Source: Rhexocercosporidium sp. MPI-PUGE-AT-0058
Lineage: Eukaryota; Ascomycota; Leotiomycetes; Helotiales
Length of the DNA: 64,000 nt
NCBI GenBank assembly: GCA_020746875.1
Contig: JAGTJL010000005.1
Span: forward strand, 310,001-374,000
Direction of reading: 5' to 3'
Shown in pieces: positions 46,835 through 57,511 of the stretch. The notes beneath the pieces were generated by a model. That model made no database searches. It was not told where the DNA came from and worked only from the letters and a program-made list of their open reading frames with translations. The translations under genes were made by a program, and so were the position numbers. Position 1 is the first letter of the stretch. Each line of letters starts with the position of its first letter.

Positions 46835-48607
46835 TCAGTGCAGTCGTATGGTACGCCTCGGCCCACCAGGTCCCGCCGAAACCCCTTTCTTACGTCTATA
46901 TACTTCTCCATTCATAATACCATAAGCATAGCAACAGCCTACAAAATCAAAATCAACCTCGCTCTCATTTTCTCTCTTCCTGATCGTGAAAGGCATCCTC
47001 CCGCCATCAAACACCCACACCTCATCTCCGACCTCAGTCTCCAAGTGCCCCATCCCCATCATCCCATTCTTTGTAACGAAGAATGTCTGATTACACGTGT
47101 ACTCTCCCCAAGAATCAAGATAGTTGATCGTCCCTTCCCCAGTTTGTATGAAAGATGAAACATCGTTCAAATCACGCCAGTTGGGGCGTCTGACAACCCA
47201 ATGCTCACCGTTTCGGACTCGGTCATTCACTAAGACTTTGTAGAAGACTTTCTTGAACGCATCTCCCAGCGATCCACTGACAAGTGTGTCGTGATACTTG
47301 GATGCCATGTCCATCCAAGATCGCACTGTTTCCGCAATCTTTGCAGAGCCTTGAGGGCCCAGAAGTTTGGTGCCAATCAAAGCAATCGTGTCGACCGCCA
47401 CCCCCGTCAAACCCAAAGTCCTCATTGGGGACTGCCATTTTGCGGCTTGGACTTCATTGGTGAGGGCCTTTTTGTGTAGTTGTTGGCCAGCGCAGGCATC
47501 ATAAGTTTCATATCCCCAACGACGATAGAACCTACCGACCTGATGCGGCATTTCACGGTCGTCCATGTGGCTGACCCAAGCAGGCAAATTGTCGCTCCCT
47601 TTATCCACAGTCAAGCGTTCCTGGACCGCGAGAGGGAGCAATCCCCCATCATATAGGATCATATCTAGCATGAAAGCACAGTAGACCTCTTCCGTGGGTG
47701 TCTCATAATCGCACTGCTTCGTGTAACGCAACTCCATTGCCGACGGTAGTAAACCTAGTAGACCGAATATTTTGTCTCGAGGCTCAGAGGCCTTGCGGCC
47801 TCGCCATTTCATGAAGACCTGGACTGGCTCCTCTTGTCCTGCGTGGGCGCCGTTGATCCAGATCACGTTGCAGAAAAGCCACCCCATTGTCCGTTCTATA
47901 ATGTCTGTCAAGTCGGGGGTGTGGTTTCTCGAAACTAGCTTGTGCAGCTCGCCGGGCGGGCCGTTACTAGTCCAGACTTTGGTACAGCGCGTGAGTGTGT
48001 TCCAGGGCAGTTGCAGCGAACCCCAGAGGAATACTTTGTTGGACGGCAGGATTACTTCTTGGACGGTCCAGATACGCTCCCACCAGGGATGGTCGTCGAC
48101 ACCAATACTTTTCAAAGCGTAAATAGGACCTTGAAACGTAGAGGTAGAAGCGAGGCAAGGGGGTACTGGAAGGCTGCTATCTGCCATCCAGCTGAGTACA
48201 TCAAGAGATGATTCTGCGTCTGCTTGAGAAACATCGTCGTGTATCTCATCCATCCAAATAAGACACCGGTTACAGTTGGAGTATATCTGCCTCATCAGAC
48301 GTATTTGCTCAACTTTCTCTCCCATGTTGAGCTGGTCGATACACAGTTGGTCGATCCAGATGGTTCGCTTCTCATTCTCGCGTCGCAGTCGGATCAAGGC
48401 CGCGTAAAGATTGTCAGTCACGCAGGTCCATTGTTCGTCCACCTTTATGCGTTGTGTGCATTCCGGATTGCCCCATCGGTATGACAATGCATCGTAGAAG
48501 GGCTTGTCAGACAAACGCACGACTCGCACTTCACATTGTATGGAAGCCTGTGTACTAGAACCGCTACACGGAAGGATATCCAGAATACGAATCTCGTCCT
48601 CGTGCAT
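46835..48607 (-). CDS. HET-domain protein (heterokaryon incompatibility family)
   Basis: Single-exon frame of 590 residues starting MHEDEIRILDILPCSG. The HET domain occupies about residues 40-200, with FYDALSYRWG, the core TIWIDQLCIDQLNMGEKVEQ, the continuing MRQIYSNCNRCLIWMDE, and WWERIWTVQEVILP. Family members usually have CINQ; here it is CIDQ. The C-terminal half resembles the usual uncharacterised extension of HET proteins (KIFGLLGLL, then AVDTIALIGTKL). Such proteins mediate non-self recognition and cell death in ascomycetes, though most members are untested. No NACHT or repeat domain is fused. The gene is intact. Confidence 0.94.
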   Translation of the reverse strand: MHEDEIRILDILPCSGSSTQASIQCEVRVVRLSDKPFYDALSYRWGNPECTQRIKVDEQWTCVTDNLYAALIRLRRENEKRTIWIDQLCIDQLNMGEKVEQIRLMRQIYSNCNRCLIWMDEIHDDVSQADAESSLDVLSWMADSSLPVPPCLASTSTFQGPIYALKSIGVDDHPWWERIWTVQEVILPSNKVFLWGSLQLPWNTLTRCTKVWTSNGPPGELHKLVSRNHTPDLTDIIERTMGWLFCNVIWINGAHAGQEEPVQVFMKWRGRKASEPRDKIFGLLGLLPSAMELRYTKQCDYETPTEEVYCAFMLDMILYDGGLLPLAVQERLTVDKGSDNLPAWVSHMDDREMPHQVGRFYRRWGYETYDACAGQQLHKKALTNEVQAAKWQSPMRTLGLTGVAVDTIALIGTKLLGPQGSAKIAETVRSWMDMASKYHDTLVSGSLGDAFKKVFYKVLVNDRVRNGEHWVVRRPNWRDLNDVSSFIQTGEGTINYLDSWGEYTCNQTFFVTKNGMMGMGHLETEVGDEVWVFDGGRMPFTIRKRENESEVDFDFVGCCYAYGIMNGEVYRRKKGVSAGPGGPRRTIRLH

Positions 48608-49212
48608 GTTGAAATCTGGAGCGAAACGACGGTTCGGAAGTAGGGAGTTTTTTTTTTAACATGAGAAGTCATGGATAATATTTGTGTTACATTCCCTCAG
48701 TGGGCTCTGTCGAAGACTTCTTATAGGTACAAATCTCATGCATGTAAGCTTACGATGCAGTCTAATGTGCCATACATTTACCCCGGTCAGAGGTGGGGGT
48801 GCCCAGAAAAAAATCGTTGCGGAAGTTGAGTTCATGACAATCAATGTCACAAGATAAAATCAGACATTATGAGACAATATGAGGTGAACTCCATGGGTTA
48901 GCTTTAAGATTTAAGTACTTGGCTGGCACTAGCCATCTGTTGAACCTGGGGATACTTTCCCGCACAGATGGAGGATCGAATGAACGTCATTAGTTGGGGA
49001 AACACCTTCGAAGTAGACTATAAGGATCTTCATCAGGTCGTATACACTTGGCATTTGCCTGTGACAAGCTATTCAAGTCAACAAATGCAAGGCTTGACCT
49101 TTTCTGACACCCACTCTGCCATCGTGATGTCCACAATCAGTAGTGCAACGTTTGCAACACAGGCAACCTGGAGCAATTCATCCTGGGCAAGTTTTCCATC
49201 GCCTTCGATGCA
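48608..49212. other. Intergenic region
   Basis: A 605-bp spacer holding the HET gene promoter and the REX1 3' flank. The plus-strand frame at 48968-49399 overlaps REX1 antisense and has no domain. Confidence 0.5.
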
Positions 49213-51696
49213 TCACTTCACGCTAAAAAAGGCTACACCCTCCCTAGCGACCTTGAAGGCCCTCTTCAGAGCTTGCTCCTCCGTATCCGTCCACTTGACA
49301 GAGAGATCGTCCCACTTCTTGAACCTGTACTCTTTCTTGTACTGGGTGTGCATGGCTTGTAATCTGCTCATCTCTCGTGGGTCCCCAGAGCCACTGTAGA
49401 TCATAAACGCAGTACACGGAGGAAGCTCTTCGTATATATTGGCAATACGGTGTGTGAGATCTGCTGTAGCGGCGGCAAGGGTTGTTTCGTTGGAAATTCT
49501 CGCGGGCAGCAACGGGTCAACTGCCACAAGAGTATCTGTAGTCACAGGCTTCTCACCCTCTGGAGCAACAACACTGTCCGTCTCCATCTTGCTTACTACC
49601 ATCTCAGCATCAATCGCTGCTGCAGCCTCAGCAGCTACCAGCTTATTGTTGTTCCACCATCCTTTCACGGCTTCCAACTCTCTGAACCGCCCCCAAACGA
49701 AGTCAACTCCCCCACCTGGGATCTCTTTGCCATCTTGATCACCCTTAACAGCGCGAATAACACCCCTCATAACTTCCTCATCGCTCTGACATCCGATGGG
49801 GAAGTTCGATGCTGCACCTGGTCCTTTTCTTGGCTCTCCCCAATCAATAGCTGCGCTTGATTTGCCGCTCAATGGGCTTGGGACAGCAGAGCCACCTTGA
49901 CTCTTGTACTTGACACCGGCCCGGGCAACTCTCTTGAATATGTTCTCTCCTTGAGCATCGTTGGTACCCCATTGCTTTCCCTTCTCGCACTTCTGTTTGA
50001 GAAGGTCAAGGCATGTTCTTGCATCTTCGATGGAATCGTGACCTGCTCCTGGACCGGTTGTGCCATGTCCTTTTTGGATTTCTCTATTTAGGTATTTTTG
50101 TGCCAACCATTTAAGAGATGATTTGAGAGGGGGGCCGCGAGGATGTGGGTAGATGAGTGCCGTGTCAATGATGAAGGGGTGTGTAATCTTGAGGGCATTC
50201 AAGTCGGAGTTGAGCGAATGACCAATGAGGATAGCTCGAGGATGAAGGATTGAGACAAGTTTCTTCTGAATGTCTGCTAATGTTGTAGTGACGGGCGCAA
50301 TCATCGCTTCTGTAATACCGGAGTATCTGTAGGCAGTTAGTTAATTCCGTCGCAAGATATTCAAGACTAACTGAGTAACATAGTTGATGATCGGCTTGTC
50401 TGGCTTGACAAGCTCGTCAAGGACCACCGAGCCATCCCAGCCCACAATACTAATACGTGTGAGGGACAACTCATCTTGGCCTGAAGCCTGCTTGCCCGTA
50501 ACACACATTTCGCAATCCATAGCGAATACCTCACGACCAGCTGTAATAGAGCCAGACTGAATCTCACTCTCTGGAGCAGTACCGTCTTTAAAGTGTTCGA
50601 CGAGGGTGTCAACCCACCCATTATCCGTCGAGACTTTATTCGCGCGACGGAATTCCGCAAGATTAATCTTTCCTTCTTCTTCTTCATAAGATGCTGGGTG
50701 TAGTGTATAATCGTTCTCCAGAAGCTCTTCCGCTGTATGAACGAATTCCGGAATTGGGACGCGGGTATTCTTCCAGCCTTGTGGCTCCTTAGCTGGAGTA
50801 GCCCCCTTCCTAGATTTCTGCCATTGCTTTTCTTCCTTGTTCTTGGGCGCAGGTGCTGTGAGCATTGCATGAAGTGGCGAGTGCATCTTTCCATATTTCT
50901 CATCCCCCGGTGTCTTGACGGGCCAGATGTATTCGAATATGTCTGCGAATGGTTGAAGTGCTTCGGGAAGCTTTTCCGCCTTGAGCCGATTTGGAAAGTA
51001 GTCGTCTGGTGAGCCGTAAGTCCGATCTCTCTGCTCTGTATCCCTACGGTCTCGTCGGTCTCCATCTCTATCTCGATGATCTCTACCTTTGTCGTTCCTG
51101 TCTCTCCTGTCCTGGTCCCTATGGTCTCTGTCTCGGGACTCGCGACCCTCTCGATCTCTATTACTGTCTCTGGCTTCTCCCTGTCTTGACCCTTCTTCCA
51201 GAGCCTTCGAGCGGAACATAGACATCTCCAACCCAGGAACCATGAGCACAACCACCTTTCTTATTTCTGGTCGGTGACGGACTGCAACGAATGAAGGGGA
51301 AGTGCCGTCTGCAAGAATATACAAAACCAATTGTTGTAGGTCACTAATCTTGATTTGCGACTGCAATCGGCTTTCCTTCGAGAAGATGATGGCGGGGTAG
51401 TTTTTGGAATCGTGTTTTGGAATCTTCTTCTTCTTCCGCGGGCGACCCTCTACCGTCTGCCATCCTTCTGAATCGACGGTTTCACCCCTTTTGTCCTCGT
51501 TCTTTGGTGATCCTGCATCTTGACTAGCTCTCCTGGTCAGATTAAACTCTGGCAGCTCAGGCTGGCGAGGCAGCGCTGGTGCATGCTCTTTCGCGTTCTC
51601 CTCGTCCTCGTCATCTTCGTGTTTGCGCTTCTTGCTGCCATTCCCGTTGGCAGAAGATTGTGATGGAAGGTGCGTATCGTCAGTGGTCGCCATCAT
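49213..51696 (-). CDS. REX1: REX1/RNH70-type 3'-5' RNA exonuclease (DEDDh)
   Basis: Two exons, 51696-50372 and 50326-49213, separated by a 45-nt intron (GTTAGT...CAG) and giving 812 residues. A Lys/Glu-rich N-terminus carries nuclear-localisation-like KKRKHEDD and RPRKKKK. A charged Arg/Asp repeat region (about residues 175-225) follows. The DEDDh exonuclease spans exon borders: EVFAMDCEMC (first D and E), LVKPDKPIINYVTQYSGIT, GHSLNSDLNALK (second D) and GAGHDSIEDARTC (His and last D). Rex1 trims 3' ends of 5S rRNA and tRNA precursors in the nucleus. All catalytic residues are present. A C-terminal extension of ~230 residues is Ala/Thr-rich, then basic. Start MMATTDD is the first ATG of the frame. 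Confidence 0.93.
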
Positions 51697-52275
51697 GCTG
51701 AAGTCGTGGTGGGGATGTTGTTGGCAGAGAAGAGCCTGGGTTCAAGAAGGTGGTTCAAGCTGGGCAGAAAAACAGCCCTGGTGATTTTGACGAGGCTGAA
51801 GCCTAACCACTTCGGGGACGCCACAGGTTGGGATTTCAGCGCTAAGGTTTGAGACGAGGCTGAGCGTCGAACATGGCAAGCTTCTGGTACTCGTAGTTCT
51901 TGTTGACTTATGATAATTGGGAAATTTCTTGGGCTTCAGAGCGCAATCAAGATAGAGTTCTACCAGTTTCCTGAAGTTTGGCCCAACATCTTTCATCAAC
52001 TGTAGTGACTTAGATTCATCCACGGATCATCCTCGGGAGTGAGTCGTCGGTTGTGCAGCCACCACTTAATTGTCAACACGAAAAGTCGCGTCGTCAGAAC
52101 GCGTGCATTTCATTCGACATCCCTTGAATCGAAATATTGTATGCACCGTCGATTTTACACCAACTTTGTCCTCAAATATACCCGGAAAGGCGCGTGATAT
52201 TCCCAACCCCTTTACAACCAACCAAAATTGCTGACAAGGGTGTGAAGTGGATGTCCAGATCAGATTTACCCCACC
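51697..52275. promoter_or_regulatory. Divergent promoter of REX1 and the Mis18-like gene
   Basis: The two start codons face away from each other across 579 bp, so both promoters lie here. I see no open frame of interest and no named motif. Confidence 0.5.
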
Positions 52276-54742
52276 ATGGAAGTCGTTATCACCCTTTGCT
52301 GCTATTGTAACTGCGAGCTGGGCCGTTTCAGGAATTCCTGGAACGGTATTGGCAATAGCTATCACAGCCCTGTCTATCCTCCTGTCTCGACCATTGGCCT
52401 TGAAGCAACAGGAGACGTCTACAATGGTGCCAAAGCCTCTCACATAGAGCATAGGTATGACCTTACTCTAATATCACATGTACATGGGCTTAGCTGACAA
52501 TCATAGTCTACTGCAAGATATTGCTTGTGCTTCATGTCAGGCTGTGGTAGGATTGAGATGTGAAAATGCGCCAGAAGGACATTTACTGAAAGAGTAAGTG
52601 ATGCCGGTTTATCATGCCTTTTATTTCCTATGCACAGCTTTCTGACTCCCATATAGGAATCAACTCATCTTGAGGCTTACTAATATGTCTGTTGTGACTG
52701 AAGAGGGTGGTGGCAAGGCGAAAATCTCTATCCTCAAATCCTTCCCCCTTACCATCGCTTCTGGCAAGAAACCACCTGGAACGCGACGAGCAGCTACAGT
52801 TCAACCATCTCCCCGTTATCCACATTCAGCATTCAAAACTCCAGCTCCGATTCATAAGGCTGTAGTCTCGAGAACACCAGGCCCCGAGGACCGTCTTTCA
52901 TTACCACTACCCAATGTCACTGTGTCAGATGTGACAAAGTTCAAGACCTGGGCCGAGGATGCCATCAATACTCAACAAAAAGACATCGATCGAATCTCAG
53001 GTACTGTTGATCGCATTGAGCGAAATATGAGGCTCTTCAAAGACTTCATGATTGCAATCCGCTCTGAGCTTGCTTCAAGCCGACGATTTCCCGACTCAAT
53101 TGGAGGGGAAGACCTGTCTGCTCTCCGCGAGGATCTAGATGATCTACGACGGCAGGTAGAAGAAAATGGACATGCTATCTCAAGGGCAAGCAATGACCTT
53201 CCTGGTCGAAACCTTCAAGATATCGCCCATGATGTCGAGGAAGTCAGCCAAAAGGTCAGTGAAGTCGATGGATTGAATTCCGAGCTGGAGAGCATGAGAG
53301 CACGAGTCAAGTCTTTGGAGCATTCGAGACACTTGAATTTTCCTGGTGCATTAACATCAAGCCGTCAACTACGTCCGGCCCGGGGCCCAAGTAAACGTAG
53401 GCACAGCCAGATGAATGATCTTCGAAGTCCCTCAGAGGATTCACCAACAGAGCCCTCGCAAAAGAAGAGGAGAGTCGCTCTGAGCTCACCAAACGAAGAG
53501 AGTTCCAGCATTGCTGGTTGTATCGAGAAGACTCCCGATCACCAAGTCGCTCCAGCTCGTAATATTCTCGAGATACTCCCATCAGAACATGATCCCTCAT
53601 CACCCTCTCGCGGTGAAGATTACGAACAGGACCAGCCCAACACGCCCAGCAATATCGAGAACGGCACTCGTACAGCCACTAATCCTACGTCATCAATCTC
53701 AGCTTTGGGACAATCGAGTGGCAACATTCGCGGACCTGTCTCAATGCAAATCCCCACAGCCGACGAAGGTTATACATCAGTCCTACGACCAGGCTCATCT
53801 CGCCTCGAAGTCCGCGTTCCATACTCAACCCCTCTCGCCATGTCACTCCAACAAAAAGTCGTCCGTATCCGAGACTCAGATGGTGTCCTCTTACTCCCTA
53901 ACGGAAAGGTCGACAGGCGCTCTCTTCGCTTCAAGGGTCGTAAGTCGGGCGGCAAGGAGAATGCAGGCCCAGATGGCTATGGCGGCGATAGCCAGGAGTC
54001 AGAGACCGGATTCATGAAGCCGGGTCGTGAATGGACTCCTGTCATGAGAGCTTTGGGGAGTCGAAGGACTATGTCCAGCCCGGCATCAGCATCAGCTAGA
54101 CAAGATCCCGTTTCTCCTGCTGAAGGTAATGATGATGTGAAGAAGATCTTCAAGTGTGGCGGGTGTAGCAAGGGATATTGTAACATTAGCGGTCTTGACT
54201 ATGTAACCATCGCCTTTCAATACCTCTACGGCAACGTTCTTGACTAACTTCTCCTAGCATCATAGCCATTCCAAAGGCGCGTGTAGTAAGGCCGACGATG
54301 ATGTTGTCCCCCGAATCATCCAGTGCAAGAGATGTAAGAAGGTGTACAGTTTGCATCAAGGCCTTGACTACGTATGTCCAGCCCTCCCATGCCTCAGTTC
54401 AAGCATCTAAATAAATCCGACATACTGACCAACATGCTCCACAGCACCTCAAGCACTCCGACTGCAACTCAACTCCTCAACCTCAAGCTTCATCCATGAA
54501 CCCTACCACCTGCAACTCATGTAGTCGAAGCTTCAAGAACATGTTTGGCTTTTACGCCGTAAGCCTTTTTCGATTTTTGCCATCCTCAAGACGATGGAAA
54601 CATGAACTAAAACTAACTCTATACGTAGCATAAATGTACAAAGGTCAAGGCGTCGAATCAGACCATTACTGCGAGGGAGACTGTGCTCGCTGAGCGAGAG
54701 AAATTGGTAAGGGCGACACTGGAGAGGGAGCTGGGTGGGTGA
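52276..54742 (+). CDS. Mis18/Yippee-domain protein with C-terminal triple zinc fingers
   Basis: Six exons, 52276-52454, 52507-52593, 52657-54202, 54258-54371, 54445-54558 and 54629-54742, giving 717 residues; the start has a strong CCACCATGG context. The N-terminal ~110 residues carry paired metal-binding CxxC motifs (CCYCNCELGRF and ACASCQAVVGLRC) and EGHLLKENQLILRL, the pattern of the Mis18/cereblon/Yippee fold used for CENP-A loading. A coiled coil lies at about 200-300 (ALREDLDDLRRQVEENG), then a Ser/Pro-rich region. Three fingers follow: CGGCSKGYC..., CKRCKKVYSLHQGLDYHLKH and CNSCSRSFKNMFGFYAHKC. The last three exons are each 114 nt, and each of the three final introns cuts a finger just before its His. 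A centromere role is inferred from the domain alone. Confidence 0.75.
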
Positions 54743-55013
54743 GATACCGGTAAATTCGGGACGAGGATGTTAATAGCTTAGAGACCTTGTAAGATTAGAG
54801 GCATAGATAACATGTACAGGGCGGCGTTTTTGATGCTTGAAAATTGGGCAGGAGCATATTAAGTGTAGCATATCTTCTCCGGCTGTAGCCACGTAGTTGG
54901 TATCGTAATGCCTGGATAGACAAAACTTACTCAATGGAGTCTCTCAGGCATTCTGATCTTTCTTCATCGATGTCCAATTCACCTGAGTGTCACCATCAAC
55001 TATGATGCACATT

Positions 55014-56870
55014 CTACCAGCCCAAAATCCCACCCATCACCCCCACCAGCATTCTCAACCCACCGCACACCCTCTCCGCCTCCCTCCTCCCCTCCGCACT
55101 ATCCAAATCGCCCATCCACCTCCTCAATCTCTCCCCCGTCGGTCCCCTCAACCGTTGTACCTCCTCTACCTCTCTAATCTCTGCCTCTACTTCTCTCACG
55201 AAAGTGCTTTCTTCACCGTGGCTTCTCTTCGCCTCACTCCACACTAAAATAATCACTACGTGAAAGCTGTTGATGAGATCCATTCCCTGGATCGTCTTTG
55301 CTATTTCTTCCTTTACCCGCAAATCAGCTGGTGATGCTGGCCATGACGGTGAAAATGAGGATGTTCCAGGAGGCGCGATACTAGAGATATCATGCAACAA
55401 CTCAGTTGAAGTAAGAGAAGCGACATGTTTCAGTAATTTCGCAATGGTATACAGACGCACCACGCGAACCGGATGATACGGTTGCGGATAGATGAATAGA
55501 TCGCAATTAATGAACAGGAAGAGTAGGGTTACGAGAGCGGGTACGAAAGCTTGTGCGTCGATGTATGCGAGGTAGATCTCGTGGAGTATCTCTGGGTAGG
55601 GTGGGAGTGCGAAGATTTTGTTGGTGGTGAGTGGGGTGAGGGAGTTGACTGCATTGAGGAGGTGGGAGATACGGGTTGCGTGGTTGGTTGAGTGGCTTTG
55701 GTTGAGGAGAGAGATGGATTTTGAGAGATTGGTTGATGTGAGGGTGGATTTGTGCGTGAGGGATGCTTGACAGTGCTCTGCCGTTTTCACGAGCTCTTGC
55801 TGTGGGTAAAGGACATCCATCCTCTTCGCACACTCATCCCCAGTCTCCTCTTCTTTTCGGCAACTGAAAAAATACTCGTAAGCATTTTCGTCGTGTTCAC
55901 ACCTTGCACATTTGCAAGTGAAAAAGTAGCGATGCTTCAACTTTGATTGGCGACTTGAAAGGTCGTCAGTGGGGTCAATATATGAGATGAAGATCTGCTC
56001 CTCCCTTTTGATGGGTCTTAAGGCTCGGAGAGATACTGTGCGGGAGTCAAAGACGATGAAGGCGTTTGGTGTGCAGGAGTGATTTGCTCGGGCGAGAGTC
56101 GGTGAGAAGCAGAGTCCCACTGGCGAGTTATCTGGGAGGGTGATGCGAAAGGCATTTGTCGATAGCTATGTCGGCATCAGCATCAGCATTGAATAGAACA
56201 GGATCAATGATCTAAAACCATGAGCGGATATCTCATGATACAAGTTACTCACAACACAAAGCCACCTGATAGCTTTTTCGATTCTCGTAGCACCAGCCTT
56301 CGTGACCTCCACCCCCGCCCTGGCCTGCAAGAAGATCTCCTCCCACCTCTTTGCATCCCCCTTCAACTCGCCAACATGACTCTCCAATCCTTTCCAATCT
56401 CCCTCCCCATCACCCTCCAACTCATTGCCTTTCCTCAACAACATCACAATCAGAGCCCTCACAGCCGTAGGCGGTACATCTGGCAATGTCTTCAGTATCT
56501 TACACTCCCTACCATGAACCTCCTTCCAGTGTCGATTTTGACATGATGTGGAGCAGTAATACGGGATTTTACATTCACTACAGCGTTTCAGGGATGGTCG
56601 TTCTAGTATGCAGTATGAGCATACGTTTTGGAGACTGTCGTTCTCGACGAGAAGGAGATTGGGTGTGCGGAGTTCTAGGATGAGCGAGCCGGGTGTGAGG
56701 GGTGATGTGGCGGCGAGTCCAGTGCCATAGGGTGTGCTGATTTTGTGGCTGTTGTTTATTTCTGAGGTGCGCTGGTTTGAGTTCGGCTCCTGGTTAGACA
56801 CGGTGAGGGGTTCCATTTTGGGAGGTAGTGTAGTGATTTGACGTTTTACCGTATGGATACTTTTAATCAT
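55014..56870 (-). CDS. SET-MYND (SMYD-like) protein lysine methyltransferase
   Basis: Two exons, 56870-56253 and 56165-55014, giving 589 residues. The 87-nt intron (GTGAGT...TAG) joins AIRWLCV to LSTNAFRI. The SET domain is split, as in SMYD proteins: an N-terminal half (GTGLAATSPLTPGSLIL) precedes a MYND finger (CSYCILERPSLKRCSECKIP to HWKEVHGREC). The C-terminal half has ANHSCTPNAF (the SAM-binding NHSC motif), RPIKREEQIFISYID and a post-SET cysteine cluster (YFFTCKCARCEHD). It should methylate histones or other proteins. An alternative start at 56816 (MEPLTVSNQEP) has a better initiation context. The C-terminal ~250 residues are helical without a clear domain. Confidence 0.9.
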
Positions 56871-57511
56871 GAGTAAGAGTTATGAAGGCACTGTGTACCG
56901 CTGAACGAAGTTGCCATGTTTTGGAAATATAAGTGATTGTGCACAGCGGAAAAGATGCGAGGTTGTGAAAAGATTTGTTATCACGTGACGGTTCTAAATT
57001 TTGACACTGGTAGGGGTTTTATACAAAAGTCTTGAAGGCTTATGCTTACAATTGTCGAGGAGCTGAAAATATCATTGCCAGGGATAAGTGGTGGTCGTGC
57101 GCACCTACATAGGATTCGAAAGTACATTTCATGTGATCACCCGGGTCCTCAAGCGATGGTTTACTTTGTGAGAGAGCTCTTTGGCAAGTTGGATTTGCAC
57201 CGGAAATTTATATACTGGTAAGAATCTCATCCATACTTAATATCCTCAAGTAGTCCTGGAATTTGAGGTGGGGGATTTGATCTTTATTTGGTATTCACAT
57301 CTGTATCATCTCCATACCAACATCTATTTATTTGTCATGATTCGACGCTGGGCTCATGATTACCTCTTGCTCCACAAAATGGCACATGATCCTCTAAGTC
57401 TGAGTCTAAAGAGGAGGAGAAGGAGGAGGTTCTTGTTAGAGGTACTTGTGACGGACCCGCTCTCGCATGACGACCATGCAAGAATAAAGTCACGAGAGCA
57501 AATGTACAAGT
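56871..57511. other. Intergenic region upstream of the SET-MYND gene
   Basis: A 640-bp spacer containing the SET-MYND promoter, ending at the Tc1 element. A frame at 57268-57513 is open for 81 codons but shows no domain. Confidence 0.5.

Noticed and set aside
48968..49399. 143-codon plus-strand ORF at the REX1 3' end
   Set aside because: Much of it is antisense to the REX1 C-terminus, with no recognisable domain.
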